A DNA stretch of 64,000 nt from Sphingobacterium sp. (GCA_022712315.1 JALAGS010000163.1:1-64000); one strand, 5' to 3'; numbered from the stretch's first letter, positions 36,767 to 47,460 are shown. A program made the numbers and translations. Notes: generated by a model not told the origin, from the letters alone.

Positions 36767-39700
36767 TTAAGAACTGTTTTTTCTATTTCGAATGGCATAC
36801 TCTTTTGGTGAGATCCCAAACATTTCCTTGAAAGTTGTACTGAAATATTTGGGATTATTAAATCCTACGCGGTAAGCTACATCGGAGACGTTTTCCAAAC
36901 CGGCATCAAAATACAATTTCGCTTTTTTTAGACGCAACTCGCGAACGAATTCAACCGGAGCCATATTTGTCAGACTCTTAAATTTTTTGTAAAAAGTATT
37001 ACGGGCCAAATTCAGCTGTTCAGCAATCAAATCAATATTAAAGTCAGATTGGTTCATATGCTGTTCCACCACCTCAACTACCGTATCCAAGAAATTCTTA
37101 TCCTTGTCATCAATTTGAACTTCTGATACTTGAATAACAGTGGCATTCCGTTCAGTAACTTGTTCAAAATAGGATCTTCTTTTTTGAAGTAAACTATGAA
37201 TCGCCGTTAACAGAAAAGCAGGTTCGAATGGCTTTGTGATATAATAATCCGCACCATAACTCAATCCTTCAATCTGAGTTTCAACAGCATGTTTAGCACT
37301 CAACAACACAAAAGGAATATGACAAACCCGCGCATCCCGCCGAACTTCTTTCAACATCTCAATGCCATCCATTTCTGGCATCATCAGGTCGCTTAATATA
37401 AAATCAGGCATAATGGAATGAATCTTTTCCAACCCTTCTTTACCGTTTGTAGCTATTTCAACACGATAATGATCATCCAATTGTTCCTGTAAAAATATTC
37501 GTAAATCTGCATTGTCTTCTACTAACAATAAGGTTTCATTTTTGTCTTTATCAAAAGATACCGGGCCATTCTCATCCAGATCGGAGCGCGGAATGTCAAA
37601 ATAATTAAAGTGAAGGGTTTCTTCGATAATTTGCGGCGGATTTGAATTATTGCGAATTGGAATTTCAACGCTAACATGAAGCCCATGACTTGTTCTGTTT
37701 TTTGCATAAATATCCCCATTGTGTAATAACGTAAATTCTTTTGAAAGCGCTAAACCTACTCCTGTACTTTTTCTTTTAGATGCTTTAGTATTATTTTCGG
37801 TATAAAATAATTCAAAAATATAAGGTAATGATATATTCGGGACCCCAGGCCCCTCATCAAGGATATGGATACATATTTTATCTTGATACAGATTTAACTG
37901 AATTTCCACTGTACTCCCCTCAGGTGCATAATTTAGCGCATTTGACAATAAGTTGAAAAGGATTATCTCAATTTTCCCCTGATCCAACTGGACAATCAGT
38001 TCTTTCAAAGCTGTAACAAATCTAAGGTTAACCTGTTTTGCCTCAGCAGATGCAATAAAGGCAAACAACACATCAGAGATCAATACCACTATATCGAATT
38101 GTGTAAAATGCAATTGGTGTTTGTTTTCCTGCACTTTTCTCAAGTCTAACAATTGATTGACAAAAAGTTCCATTCGCGTAGCATTCCGATGAATAATATC
38201 CATATAAACCTGCTTTTTTGCATCCGTTTCTTCACTCGCCAATTTCCTTACGGGGCTTATGATAAGTGTCAATGGTGTTCGCAATTCATGGGAGATATTG
38301 GTAAAAAATTCCATTTTAAGTGCTCCAAGATGCTGTTCGAGAAGTACTTTCTGTTTTAAATGTATCATTTGCAGGCTTATTTTAAAAACAGCATAGGAAA
38401 TCCCCAGAATCAAAAAACCGTATACTATATATGCCAAATTGGTCTTCCACCACGGTGGATTAATCATAAATTCAATCTTTCTGTAAGGAATTCCTTCATA
38501 AAGATCATCTTCCCCCTTTATCTCAAGTGTATAATCGCCCGGATTTAAATTGGTATAAGTAATACGTGTAATCTGATTATTAAGATGCCAACTAGTATCA
38601 ATCTGTCTTATGCGATATTGAAAATTAGGGTGCATATAACGTGGATCCGAAACCGTTACATCAAAAGATAGGTTATTTTGGTTATGGTTTAAGATAAGAC
38701 GATCGGCATATTGTACTCCGACTTGTTGTCCTTTTTTTTGGGGATTAATTACAAATTCCTTATTATTAATCAAAAGTCCAGCCAACAGAAGCTGCGGTTT
38801 ACTATTTTTCTGTTGAAAGGCTTTAATGTCGAGACTAAGTACCCCTTTTGTTGTACCCAAAAAAATCATTCCTTGCTGGCCCTGTATTACTGTCTTTTCT
38901 GAAAATCGCATATTACCAAAACCGTCACTTGCATTAAAATTTACAAATCTCTTTTTTTGGTAATCAAACTTCGACAATCCACCTTCTGTTGCTAACCAAA
39001 GGTTATGTTCTTCATCTGAGATACAACTTAAAACATAATCATTAAAAAGCCCATCTTTGGCGGTATAATGTTCAAATCGAAGAGCATTAAAAGGGCTGCC
39101 GCTGCATTTTGTCAGTCCCCCTCCAGAGGTACATATCCACATTGTTCCATAATGATCTTTGTACAGATATTGCACGTCATTATCGCCAATATGATCTCCA
39201 CTATAATACACAAAGTAAAAATTACCCTTCCTGTTGATTGGATCGACAACTAGAACACCATGGGTTGTCGCTACCCAAACCATCCCCTTATCATCGAGAG
39301 TTAATTGCCTAACTCTGTTAAATACATCCTTCCGCAAGCCAGGCTTCTGCAAGGCTATTTGTTCAAATTTTGTTACTCCATTGATTTCAGTAGCTCGCAG
39401 TAGACCCGCTCCATAAGTTCCTATCCAAATAGCCCCCTGTTTATCCTCCAATAATGAATAAACTTGGTTGCTACTTAATTTTTTGTTTGTCGTACTAAAT
39501 TGTTCAAGTCTATATGAAGTTCGCTCCTTATTTTGTGGTACAGCCTTTAACAGCCCATGCTTCTTAGTGCCCATCCACATTGTTCCTTTACGATCCTCCA
39601 ATAGACTATAGACGGACGAAAGCGCTTCTGAATCCACGCCGCTAAAAGAAATTGGCAAAATTTTCCCCTGATCAAAAACTGATATGCGTCCAAATTTTTT

Positions 39701-41098
39701 GCCAACCCAAAACCTTCCCAACTGATCAAATAAAAAGCTACGAACTTCAGGATCCGTTGTTTTCATCTCTTCGTTCCCAAAAGATTGAAATGACACCCCT
39801 TTATTGTAAAAGACTATCCGTGCCATTCCCTCCCCCTCTACGGCAAACCAAATTACACCAGCAGGATCATATAGAATATCATGGACAAAGCGTGGAAAGT
39901 CTATTTGTTGACCATTGATTGATTTGAAAGAAAAGCTGAACTGGGCATTCTGTTCATCAAAAAAACCGAATCCGCCCCCTCGCATACTGACCCAGACTCT
40001 TTGCGATGCATCCTCAAAACATTTAAAACTCACGGTTGAACTCTTTTTAAAGAAAGGAGAACTAAAATAGCTGCTTTTAAAATCGTTCAAATTCAGCAGG
40101 ACTACGCCATTCCCTTCTGGTTCAAGCCACAGTCGTCGCTTACTATCTTCATAAATTCCAGTAAGGCTAGTTCGAAATTGATATAGTCTCTGTATTGTAT
40201 GCCTCACAACATCAAATGCTATAAGTTCACCCAAGGAGGTTGACAGGAAAAGCTGCTTTTGATCGCGTGACATACGCATTTCATTGATTCGTCCTTTTGT
40301 TACCGCTAACTTCTGCAATTTTTGTCTTTGTTTATTATACACCAAAAGGTTGTTTTTCTCGGTAGAAAAGAACATGAGATCGGAAGATTCAGCAATCTTA
40401 AAGATACCATTTGATGTCAGCTCAAAAGACTGGATAACCTGTGGCTTATTCTCCTTTTTTGAGGTAAATTGAAGTAAATGAAGACCATCTTTTGTTCCAA
40501 TCCATACCTGTCCTTGGGCGTTCCTATGAAAGAAAGTCAATCTATTTGATGATAAATGATTATCTAAAGCCTTACTGTCCGAACTAAAAATTGAATAGCT
40601 AAAATTTTTACTTTTTACATCTATACAAAATAAACCATCATCTGTGCTGCCAACCCATAATGATTGTCCATTGATTGCAAAAATTTTGTTGAACTGTACT
40701 GATTTTTTTTGCGTGGCTTCCACCTTTTCCGAAATCGAAAAAAACTCCTCAGAAGCCTTATCAAAACAATAAAGTTTCATATCATAAGTAAGAAACCAAA
40801 TATCGTTTTTAGTACCGTCGACCATCTGGATAATTCGACGACTTGCAACATCATACTTCTTAAGTTCTGTGGAATTATAGGTCTTGAAATGCTGACCATC
40901 GTAACGGTTGATTCCATTCCATGTCCCAATCCAGATAAATCCATCCTTATCCTTCAATAGGCCTGTTAGATTACCATGGGAGAGACCTTTTTCTCCTCCA
41001 AAATGATCCAACCTAAAGTTTTCTTGACCTAAAACACAGGGTATATAGGCAAGAACTAACGCCAATAAAAATATCCACGACCTACTAAATTTTATCAT
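36767..41098 (-). CDS. Hybrid two-component system regulator (HTCS)
   Basis: A 1443-residue sensor-regulator in one chain. A signal peptide leads to a periplasmic double beta-propeller with repeated W-G-N-G/R-Y and EDKQGAIWIGT-type blades (about 25-740), a Y_Y_Y domain and a TM near 880-900. Then come HisKA with the phospho-His in NISHELRTPLTL (about 936), HATPase, a receiver with phospho-Asp in DFILSDLMMPEMDG (about 1236), and a C-terminal AraC HTH ending FKEMFGISPKEYA. It senses periplasmic pectin oligomers and should activate the adjoining operon, 162 bp downstream. Confidence 0.94.
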   Translation of the reverse strand: MIKFSRSWIFLLALVLAYIPCVLGQENFRLDHFGGEKGLSHGNLTGLLKDKDGFIWIGTWNGINRYDGQHFKTYNSTELKKYDVASRRIIQMVDGTKNDIWFLTYDMKLYCFDKASEEFFSISEKVEATQKKSVQFNKIFAINGQSLWVGSTDDGLFCIDVKSKNFSYSIFSSDSKALDNHLSSNRLTFFHRNAQGQVWIGTKDGLHLLQFTSKKENKPQVIQSFELTSNGIFKIAESSDLMFFSTEKNNLLVYNKQRQKLQKLAVTKGRINEMRMSRDQKQLFLSTSLGELIAFDVVRHTIQRLYQFRTSLTGIYEDSKRRLWLEPEGNGVVLLNLNDFKSSYFSSPFFKKSSTVSFKCFEDASQRVWVSMRGGGFGFFDEQNAQFSFSFKSINGQQIDFPRFVHDILYDPAGVIWFAVEGEGMARIVFYNKGVSFQSFGNEEMKTTDPEVRSFLFDQLGRFWVGKKFGRISVFDQGKILPISFSGVDSEALSSVYSLLEDRKGTMWMGTKKHGLLKAVPQNKERTSYRLEQFSTTNKKLSSNQVYSLLEDKQGAIWIGTYGAGLLRATEINGVTKFEQIALQKPGLRKDVFNRVRQLTLDDKGMVWVATTHGVLVVDPINRKGNFYFVYYSGDHIGDNDVQYLYKDHYGTMWICTSGGGLTKCSGSPFNALRFEHYTAKDGLFNDYVLSCISDEEHNLWLATEGGLSKFDYQKKRFVNFNASDGFGNMRFSEKTVIQGQQGMIFLGTTKGVLSLDIKAFQQKNSKPQLLLAGLLINNKEFVINPQKKGQQVGVQYADRLILNHNQNNLSFDVTVSDPRYMHPNFQYRIRQIDTSWHLNNQITRITYTNLNPGDYTLEIKGEDDLYEGIPYRKIEFMINPPWWKTNLAYIVYGFLILGISYAVFKISLQMIHLKQKVLLEQHLGALKMEFFTNISHELRTPLTLIISPVRKLASEETDAKKQVYMDIIHRNATRMELFVNQLLDLRKVQENKHQLHFTQFDIVVLISDVLFAFIASAEAKQVNLRFVTALKELIVQLDQGKIEIILFNLLSNALNYAPEGSTVEIQLNLYQDKICIHILDEGPGVPNISLPYIFELFYTENNTKASKRKSTGVGLALSKEFTLLHNGDIYAKNRTSHGLHVSVEIPIRNNSNPPQIIEETLHFNYFDIPRSDLDENGPVSFDKDKNETLLLVEDNADLRIFLQEQLDDHYRVEIATNGKEGLEKIHSIMPDFILSDLMMPEMDGIEMLKEVRRDARVCHIPFVLLSAKHAVETQIEGLSYGADYYITKPFEPAFLLTAIHSLLQKRRSYFEQVTERNATVIQVSEVQIDDKDKNFLDTVVEVVEQHMNQSDFNIDLIAEQLNLARNTFYKKFKSLTNMAPVEFVRELRLKKAKLYFDAGLENVSDVAYRVGFNNPKYFSTTFKEMFGISPKEYAIRNRKNSS

Positions 41099-41260
41099 AA
41101 TTAAGATTAGGTTTATCCCCCCTTTTGAAAATTTGGTTACTACCTAAAATTAGCTTTTTATGGACGCATTACTTTATTTTTTCTACGCAAACGATCTCAA
41201 AAGCACGATATAGATATAGATCCCATTCTTTTCAAATTTCAATCGCGTTTTGATATTAAT

Positions 41261-41294
41261 AAAAAAATCCTCATCATGCGATGAGGATTTTTTT
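41261..41294 (-). terminator. Strong terminator after the ABC-peptidase gene
   Basis: A 15-bp stem (AAAAAAATCCTCATC with GATGAGGATTTTTTT) encloses a 4-nt ATGC loop. T7 runs lie on both strands. It ends the ABC operon, separating it from the HTCS and the PUL. Confidence 0.92.
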
Positions 41295-41301
41295 TACCTT
41301 C

Positions 41302-44300
41302 TTATATATCTTTTCGATTATCATCCGATTCAATATCAATCAGTTTATTGTAGGGGTCTATTCCTACCTGTTCGGGTTTTTGGTCAACAACAAGTGTTAA
41401 CGTATTGTTGATCCGGTCGATTTTGTGTTTTTTTAGATACAGCTCCTGACGTTTGTTTCCGTCTTTGCTTTTTTTATCCGAGAAAATACCCACCTCGATG
41501 TAATCTGCCAGCGGCAATGATTTCACCGTCACACGATCTGATTTTTTAAATGACAAGGCTTGTCCTCCTTCATCATTGTAGCTCTTTTTACCATTGCCAT
41601 CTACCCGATATTTAGAAACTTCAAATTGGATATCGACCTGATATTTCCCATTATTCAGCTTCTTTGAACTTACTTTTTCAACTTTGTTGTTATATAGCGT
41701 AATTGTTTCAAACATATCCTTAATCAGGTAACGCAATGAATCTGGAGTCGCCTGTCTAAAACTGTCTACAAACTCAGAGGAGGTCGTGTAAGGTGGATTC
41801 TGAAATGCTGTACGCTGCAAATAAGATTGAGCTGTCCTGTTAAAAAGGTTTTCTCCCAGATAATCGCTCAAAGCATACAGCACCAAGGATCCCTTTTGGT
41901 AATGGATGTACATTTGATTTTCATTATACATCAATGGCTTTTCACCTAGTTTTTCGGCACTTCGTCCCTGCAAATAGCCGTCGAGTGCATCTTTGAGAAA
42001 CTTACGCATCTGCCCTTTCCCATATCTTTTTTCCAAAACCTTAAGCGATGAATATTCAGACATACTTTCGGACATTAATGTCGCCCCCTGCACATTGGCG
42101 CCCACAACTTGATGCGCCCACCATTGATGTGCAATCTCATGTGCTGTTACCGCATAGGGATAATCAACCGCATCTTCCTTCTTCTCGTTCACATCGGCAA
42201 TAAAACCGATCGCTTCGGAGAAAGGAATGGTATTGGCAAAGGACTGCGCAAAAGTGCCGGCTGTGCGCGGAAACTCAATAATGCGTAATTGGCGATGCGG
42301 ATACTCGCTGTATTCCTTCGTATAATAAGTCAAAGAAGCCTTGCTGGAAGCCATCATACGATCAAGGTTGTAAGTATGGCCTTTATGGTAGTATATTTCC
42401 AGATTGACCCCATTCCACTTATCTTTTTTGACTTCATATTGCGCCGAATTAAAGGCAAAAAAGTTCAGAATCTCCGAGTCCATTTTATACTGATAGTATT
42501 TACGGCCATCCTTTTCCCATTCTTTTGTCAGATACCCCGGAGCAATTGCCAATTGATCCTTGGAAGTACTTACAGTAGCTTCAAAGCGGATCCAATCGGC
42601 ATCATTGGATATATAATTATTCTGCAGGGCCCTTTGATCAGTCTGAGGAGCCATCCGCTCGCGGTATGGTAGCCCGTATTTCTTGCGAATATCATTGTTT
42701 ACCACCTCGCCCCGTTCCAGATAACCTATGTTCGGGAAAAGCATATTGTTGATAAAGGTTCCATTTCCCTTAACAGGAGACTTTTCATTTACCCAAGTAT
42801 TGGCCGGACTGACAACGCTGAATTTCAGCACTATGGAATCTCCGGGAGCCATCGGCTTCGCTAGTTTGTAAATATTAAAATTATATTTATCGTCGGCAGA
42901 GATCAGCTTATTCGGCACATTTAAAGAAAATATATAATCGTAATCATTATAATTGACAAAAATAGAATCAATCGGTGTGCTGGTCTTGTTTTTCAACACA
43001 TATGCCGCATTCGCCTTAAAACTCCGTTTATCAGGAAAAATATCCAGATTGAACTTAATATCAACCACCCGGGGCTGTGGTCTATATTCGTATTTTTTAT
43101 ATTTCTTTTCCCATTCAACAGCCTGCTTTTCGTGATCCAAACTTGTATAATATGGGTTTTTAACATGGTTCTCATAATATATGGCAGACCCGATACCGAT
43201 AAAACCCACAAAAGTAAAAATGAGAATCGCTGCTGTTGCTGGGCTTAAATTCGCCTTAAAAATAGACCAACGCTCTTTGACACCAGAAAAACTGCCCCTA
43301 CGCCATAACAACAGGCAGATAACAGCAAAAAACACAGCGAAAAGTATCCAATAAATCCGGTAGGTTAAAAACGGAAGAATATAGCCAAAACCATCCATAT
43401 CCGAATAGTCCAGCTCTGGTCCCTGGTTAAACTGATAGATCTCCTGCTCTACACCCATCATATATAAAAATGGCAACCCAATAAATAGGGTCAACAGCAC
43501 AAAAAATCCAGCTAGATAATTTTTGAAGAGCGTATGAATAAACAGCGCCACAAACAGCCATACCAGGTTGGACAACATCCCATATACCATCAAATGCATC
43601 ACATACTGTCCTATTTCAAAATTATAATAACGATGGTATACCTGAAAGCCCATACAAGTTGCAATGACTACGGCCAACAGCGTCAATTGCATCAATAGGA
43701 CTGCAATAATTTTAGATCCCATCAAAGCCCAGTTTGGAACTGGAGTCGTATCCAGCAGTCCTCCCATACGCGTAATGCTTCCTCGATGAACAAGAAGCCC
43801 CGTAAAAAGAAAAGTCAGGATCAGCAGAAAAAAAGTAAATGTTGTTCCGGGGATCATCAGCATTTTCCAAGTGACGGGATAAGTCGAAGTTCCGAATATC
43901 GCGCCAATAGTGCTAGCCATCAAAATAATGAAAAGTACCCCGACCAACGTTAATATCAAAAAAACCGGATTTTTGACGATATATCGGTAATCATACCGTG
44001 CCATGGTCCACATTGTTCTTACATAATGGGATACCGAAAAATCATAATTTACTTTAGGTAGGTTGATTTTGAAGATGCTATCAAAATTATTTTTGGTTAA
44101 CCGGGCGCCTTTTTTTGATGATTTAAACGATATTTGATGCTGAGAGAAAGAGAATAAGAGATAAAAACTACCAATAAATAAGGCCGCGACAGCAAGCCAG
44201 ATTAAACGATTATAAATAACGGCTCCAGTAAATGGGAGGTTGTTGACATTCTTCTCATCAGGAGACCAATATTGGGTATAATACGATATGGCACTGTCCC

Positions 44301-44958
44301 CAAAAGGATCAATTAATGCCCCTACAAAACGATTATCCATGTTGTTCGCCAGGTTTTGAACGAGCACCTGCAGCACAATCAGAATCAGCACCGCAACAAA
44401 CCCGACATAGACATTTCGGGTCAATGTCACCAGCACAAAAATAATAGCGCTAAAAATAAGGAGATTAGGAATCACCTGTACAAGATAAGTCTGTAAATAA
44501 GCCCAAATATGAATTGGACCCAATAAGGACTGATTAATACCCGGTACAAATTGCGCAACAACAATCCCCAAGGTTGAGGCAAATACAATGACTAGTACAA
44601 CAGCCACCGATCCAAAAAATTTTCCAAGGAGGTAGTCCGTTTTTGAGAAAGGATAACTAAAAAGTATGGTGTGTACTTGATATTGGAAATCGCGATAGAC
44701 GCAGGCTCCAACGATGGAAGGTATCAAGAAATAGATAATGGTCGACATGCCATTGACCATTCCATTAATCGCCCAAGGAGAGTTCATAATGGTGTTGGAT
44801 GCAGTCGTTGCCGTTATCCCATCAAAGATACCGAGCGAAGATAGCATAATGAACAAGGAAAGCGCGAAGAACAGGGCCATATAGATATAGACGGCCGAAC
44901 TTTTAAACCAACGCGTAAACTCAAAATTAAAGATGGCTTTAAACATGGCGTTGATCAT
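41302..44958 (-). CDS. ABC-2 type permease fused to an M1-type metallopeptidase domain
   Basis: A 1218-residue inner-membrane protein. Two blocks of about six TM helices (roughly 20-275 and 330-585) form a full ABC-2 permease. A further TM leads to a large extracytoplasmic C-terminal region with HEIAHQWW (about 938) and a Glu 18 residues after the second His, the zinc site of M1 peptidases. The exopeptidase motif GxMEN is not seen: the region before the zinc site reads TAGTFAQSFANTIPFSE. The gene overlaps the ATPase gene by 20 bp. An ATG at 44946 is an alternative start. Substrate unknown. Confidence 0.9.
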   Translation of the reverse strand: MINAMFKAIFNFEFTRWFKSSAVYIYMALFFALSLFIMLSSLGIFDGITATTASNTIMNSPWAINGMVNGMSTIIYFLIPSIVGACVYRDFQYQVHTILFSYPFSKTDYLLGKFFGSVAVVLVIVFASTLGIVVAQFVPGINQSLLGPIHIWAYLQTYLVQVIPNLLIFSAIIFVLVTLTRNVYVGFVAVLILIVLQVLVQNLANNMDNRFVGALIDPFGDSAISYYTQYWSPDEKNVNNLPFTGAVIYNRLIWLAVAALFIGSFYLLFSFSQHQISFKSSKKGARLTKNNFDSIFKINLPKVNYDFSVSHYVRTMWTMARYDYRYIVKNPVFLILTLVGVLFIILMASTIGAIFGTSTYPVTWKMLMIPGTTFTFFLLILTFLFTGLLVHRGSITRMGGLLDTTPVPNWALMGSKIIAVLLMQLTLLAVVIATCMGFQVYHRYYNFEIGQYVMHLMVYGMLSNLVWLFVALFIHTLFKNYLAGFFVLLTLFIGLPFLYMMGVEQEIYQFNQGPELDYSDMDGFGYILPFLTYRIYWILFAVFFAVICLLLWRRGSFSGVKERWSIFKANLSPATAAILIFTFVGFIGIGSAIYYENHVKNPYYTSLDHEKQAVEWEKKYKKYEYRPQPRVVDIKFNLDIFPDKRSFKANAAYVLKNKTSTPIDSIFVNYNDYDYIFSLNVPNKLISADDKYNFNIYKLAKPMAPGDSIVLKFSVVSPANTWVNEKSPVKGNGTFINNMLFPNIGYLERGEVVNNDIRKKYGLPYRERMAPQTDQRALQNNYISNDADWIRFEATVSTSKDQLAIAPGYLTKEWEKDGRKYYQYKMDSEILNFFAFNSAQYEVKKDKWNGVNLEIYYHKGHTYNLDRMMASSKASLTYYTKEYSEYPHRQLRIIEFPRTAGTFAQSFANTIPFSEAIGFIADVNEKKEDAVDYPYAVTAHEIAHQWWAHQVVGANVQGATLMSESMSEYSSLKVLEKRYGKGQMRKFLKDALDGYLQGRSAEKLGEKPLMYNENQMYIHYQKGSLVLYALSDYLGENLFNRTAQSYLQRTAFQNPPYTTSSEFVDSFRQATPDSLRYLIKDMFETITLYNNKVEKVSSKKLNNGKYQVDIQFEVSKYRVDGNGKKSYNDEGGQALSFKKSDRVTVKSLPLADYIEVGIFSDKKSKDGNKRQELYLKKHKIDRINNTLTLVVDQKPEQVGIDPYNKLIDIESDDNRKDI

Positions 44959-45823
44959 TTTTTAGCGCAACAAAATAGACATCTTCCAATTGGCCCTGCG
45001 CATTCACAAATGAATCATCAGGGCGTTCATCACTGTACACCCGAATATTGAGTGTATTGTCCTGGTTGTAATTGGTTGAAATGACATTATACTTTTGTGT
45101 ATACTCATCCAATTGGTCTCTACTGATGATACGTACCCAGATCTTACCCTCCAATTGATCAATAGATTCTTTGGGTGTCCCCCTCAAAAGGATTTTACCG
45201 CCATTGAGAATGGCTAATTCATGACATAACTCCCGTACATCATCCACAATATGCGTAGAAAAAATAACAGTATGATCTGTACCTATCTCTCTTAAAACGT
45301 TTAGAAAACGATGTCTTTCAGCTGGATCAAGCCCTGCTGTTGGCTCATCAACAATGATTAATTTTGGATCGTTTAGCAACAATTGGGCAATACCAAAACG
45401 TTGCTTCATCCCACCGGAGTAACCGCTTACACTTTTATTGCGTACGTCCCAAAGATTGGTCACTTCAAGAACCCGAGTGATAATTGCATCCCGGTCAGCC
45501 TTCGATTTAATCCCTTTAAGTTTTGCAAAATAGTGCAGCAGATCTGTAGCAGAGAGATTCGGATAAACACCAAATTCCTGCGGTAAGTAACCTAAAACTT
45601 TCCGCAAATCCAGCTGATTTTTGAGTACATCAATATCTCCAAAAGTAATGCGTCCACTGTCTGGTTTCTGAAGAGTAGCAATCGTCCGCATCAAAGAAGA
45701 CTTGCCGGCACCATTTGGCCCCAATAAACCAAACATCCCAGGTTTAATTTCCAAGTTTACACCGTCTAAAGCTTTCACCCCATTAGAATAGGTCTTACTA
45801 AGGGTTTCTATTGATAAATTCAT
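44939..45823 (-). CDS. ABC transporter ATP-binding protein
   Basis: A 294-residue nucleotide-binding subunit. Walker A is GPNGAGKSS, the Q-loop is in YLPQEFGVYP, the signature is SGYSGGMKQR, Walker B is LIIVDEPTAGLDP, and the switch His is in FSTHIVDD. It pairs with the permease-peptidase just downstream, with which it overlaps by 20 bp, so one ATPase dimer probably drives the fused pair of permease domains. The last ~80 residues have no known fold. Confidence 0.93.
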   Translation of the reverse strand: MNLSIETLSKTYSNGVKALDGVNLEIKPGMFGLLGPNGAGKSSLMRTIATLQKPDSGRITFGDIDVLKNQLDLRKVLGYLPQEFGVYPNLSATDLLHYFAKLKGIKSKADRDAIITRVLEVTNLWDVRNKSVSGYSGGMKQRFGIAQLLLNDPKLIIVDEPTAGLDPAERHRFLNVLREIGTDHTVIFSTHIVDDVRELCHELAILNGGKILLRGTPKESIDQLEGKIWVRIISRDQLDEYTQKYNVISTNYNQDNTLNIRVYSDERPDDSFVNAQGQLEDVYFVALKNDQRHV

Positions 45824-45946
45824 AATTTATTTTAACTGTTAATAATATGTTAGTATACCAAAACGATGATATGTTACATGAATATAGTAAAAGTTAAAAA
45901 CAAACTAAAATGAAAGCGTCTAATAGACAGGTCAGCAGATGAAAAA

Positions 45947-46348
45947 TTAAACAACTCCTAAAACCCATCGTACATTAAACAGATCAGTTACCTCGATAAA
46001 TTTATGCACTGTATCACAATCCTCCTTTTTATTCTTTCGGGATGTAAGTCTTGCAATCAACTCCTCACGCTCCGCTATATCCACACAGGGCATAAATACC
46101 GCCAGGTAGTTGCCTACTTTACGGCCTTCATTATGCACCAGATCAGAGCCGTAGATCGCAATACGTTCGGAAATAAGAGTGGCACTTACCACGGGCACTT
46201 CGGTATATCCTTGCAGGGGTTCGTCGAACATCTCGAAATGCAAAGTTCCTCCGAAACAAGCCTGATAAAACGTAAGTGCCGCTCTACAATTCCCGGAGAA
46301 CGTAATGAAAATTCCGCTTTGCAAGCGTTCCATTTGCTGAACTAACAT
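45947..46348 (-). CDS. VOC-superfamily protein (PhnB/glyoxalase-like)
   Basis: A 133-residue (128 from the ATG at 46333) beta-alpha-beta protein of the PhnB-like VOC family. It has FSGNCRAALTFYQACFGG, the hallmark of the first module, and VRWVLGVV at the end. Many are metal-binding or resistance-associated proteins, but no substrate is known here. It follows the SRPBCC gene by 12 bp. The downstream 46333 start aligns better with the family, which begins near the first beta strand. Confidence 0.8.
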   Translation of the reverse strand: MLVQQMERLQSGIFITFSGNCRAALTFYQACFGGTLHFEMFDEPLQGYTEVPVVSATLISERIAIYGSDLVHNEGRKVGNYLAVFMPCVDIAEREELIARLTSRKNKKEDCDTVHKFIEVTDLFNVRWVLGVV

Positions 46349-46360
46349 CGTATAAATTGA

Positions 46361-46810
46361 TTATGCATCCGGTATTTCTGGCTCTACAAGTTTTTTCATT
46401 TTCTCCAACGATTCCTGCCAGCCGAGGTAGCACATCTCAGCTGGAATAACCTCCGGAATTCCAGTCTGTTCAATCTTGAGTTCAGTTCCACAGATCACCT
46501 TACGCAAGGAAACAGTTGTGGTCATCTCCCCCGGTAAATTAGGATCATCAAATCGATCCACATACTTGATAAAGCTGTTTTGCTCAATCTCCAGATACTC
46601 ACCACCGAAGGAGTGGCCATTACCCGTACTAAAATTGGTAAAAGTCATTTTGAAAATTCCCCCAACTTTAAAATCCATCTGTTGTACGGTACACAGAAAA
46701 CCATAAGGAGGTAGCCAGCTTGCATGTGCTACCGGATCCGCAAAAGCACGGAATACCTTTTCAGGACTTGCCTGAATAATTCGATGTAAGGAAACATGAT
46801 TCGTTTTCAT
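46361..46810 (-). CDS. SRPBCC-family (AHSA1-like) protein
   Basis: A 149-residue START-like fold protein. It opens with RIIQASPEKVFRAFADP and closes with LGWQESLEKMKKLVEPE, both signatures of the AHSA1/CalC-like branch. Such proteins bind small hydrophobic ligands or act as co-chaperones, but the role in this operon is unknown. It lies directly upstream of the VOC gene, and the pair is common in small bacterial operons with a DoxX gene. Confidence 0.87.
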   Translation of the reverse strand: MKTNHVSLHRIIQASPEKVFRAFADPVAHASWLPPYGFLCTVQQMDFKVGGIFKMTFTNFSTGNGHSFGGEYLEIEQNSFIKYVDRFDDPNLPGEMTTTVSLRKVICGTELKIEQTGIPEVIPAEMCYLGWQESLEKMKKLVEPEIPDA

Positions 46811-46904
46811 ATTTAAATCGTTTTATAAGTGAATAACTACTGCTTAATTTTTGTTTTACGTTCTTACCTAACATTGTTTCAACCTAATACGGTCCCACAA
46901 TCGC

Positions 46905-47327
46905 TTACACAACTGACGTTTGATGATATGCCCCTGTATTTGCCAGCTCCTTACTACTCAAACGTGCAATTCTGACCTGATAGAAATAAGAAACAGCGAG
47001 TACGCCCAATACCAAGATTGGCATAAACATAAATGCTGCATTTTTATCAACACAGGCGTGACTGATAAAAGCAAATATTAAATTGAATGTCAATCCCGCA
47101 TAGGCCCATTCTTTTAACTTACCAGGCACCTGTGGTACCGCAATAGCGAGAACTCCCAGGACCTTACAGATAATTAATGCGTATGCAAAATAATCTGGAT
47201 ACCCCAATGGCTTTGTGCCCGCGTTAATATATTGCGGTGCAATTAAAAGTGTTCCTAGTGGCATCAGCCCTTCCCAGAGGACGATCAATACCGTTGCTAT
47301 CCAAAAAGCAATTTTGTTCTTTTTCAT
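46905..47327 (-). CDS. DoxX-like membrane protein
   Basis: A 140-residue membrane protein with four TM helices (FWIATVLIVLWEGLMPLGTLL, then YALIICKVLGVLAIA, AGLTFNLIFAFISHA and FMPILVLGVLAVSYF). The KVLGVLAI helix is typical of DoxX-like proteins. These have vague roles in redox or quinone metabolism. It shares a divergent 133-bp control region with the GlxA-type regulator, which probably controls this group. Confidence 0.75.
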   Translation of the reverse strand: MKKNKIAFWIATVLIVLWEGLMPLGTLLIAPQYINAGTKPLGYPDYFAYALIICKVLGVLAIAVPQVPGKLKEWAYAGLTFNLIFAFISHACVDKNAAFMFMPILVLGVLAVSYFYQVRIARLSSKELANTGAYHQTSVV

Positions 47328-47432
47328 TTTTTCTATTGTTTATATTGATATAACAAAGATGCGAAGGATCACAAAATACAAGCTGTTGCAAAAACGACAA
47401 CTTTAGGGGTGGATTACGACAAAAACTATTTG

Positions 47433-47440
47433 TACCTTTA
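47433..47440 (+). promoter_or_regulatory. Possible -7 box of the GlxA-type regulator
   Basis: TACCTTTA is one mismatch from TAnnTTTG and lies 20 bp before the regulator ATG, the same spacing as the AraC -7 box at 8457. The match is short and unconfirmed. Confidence 0.35.
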
Positions 47441-47460
47441 CTTTATAAACCGATAATGAT

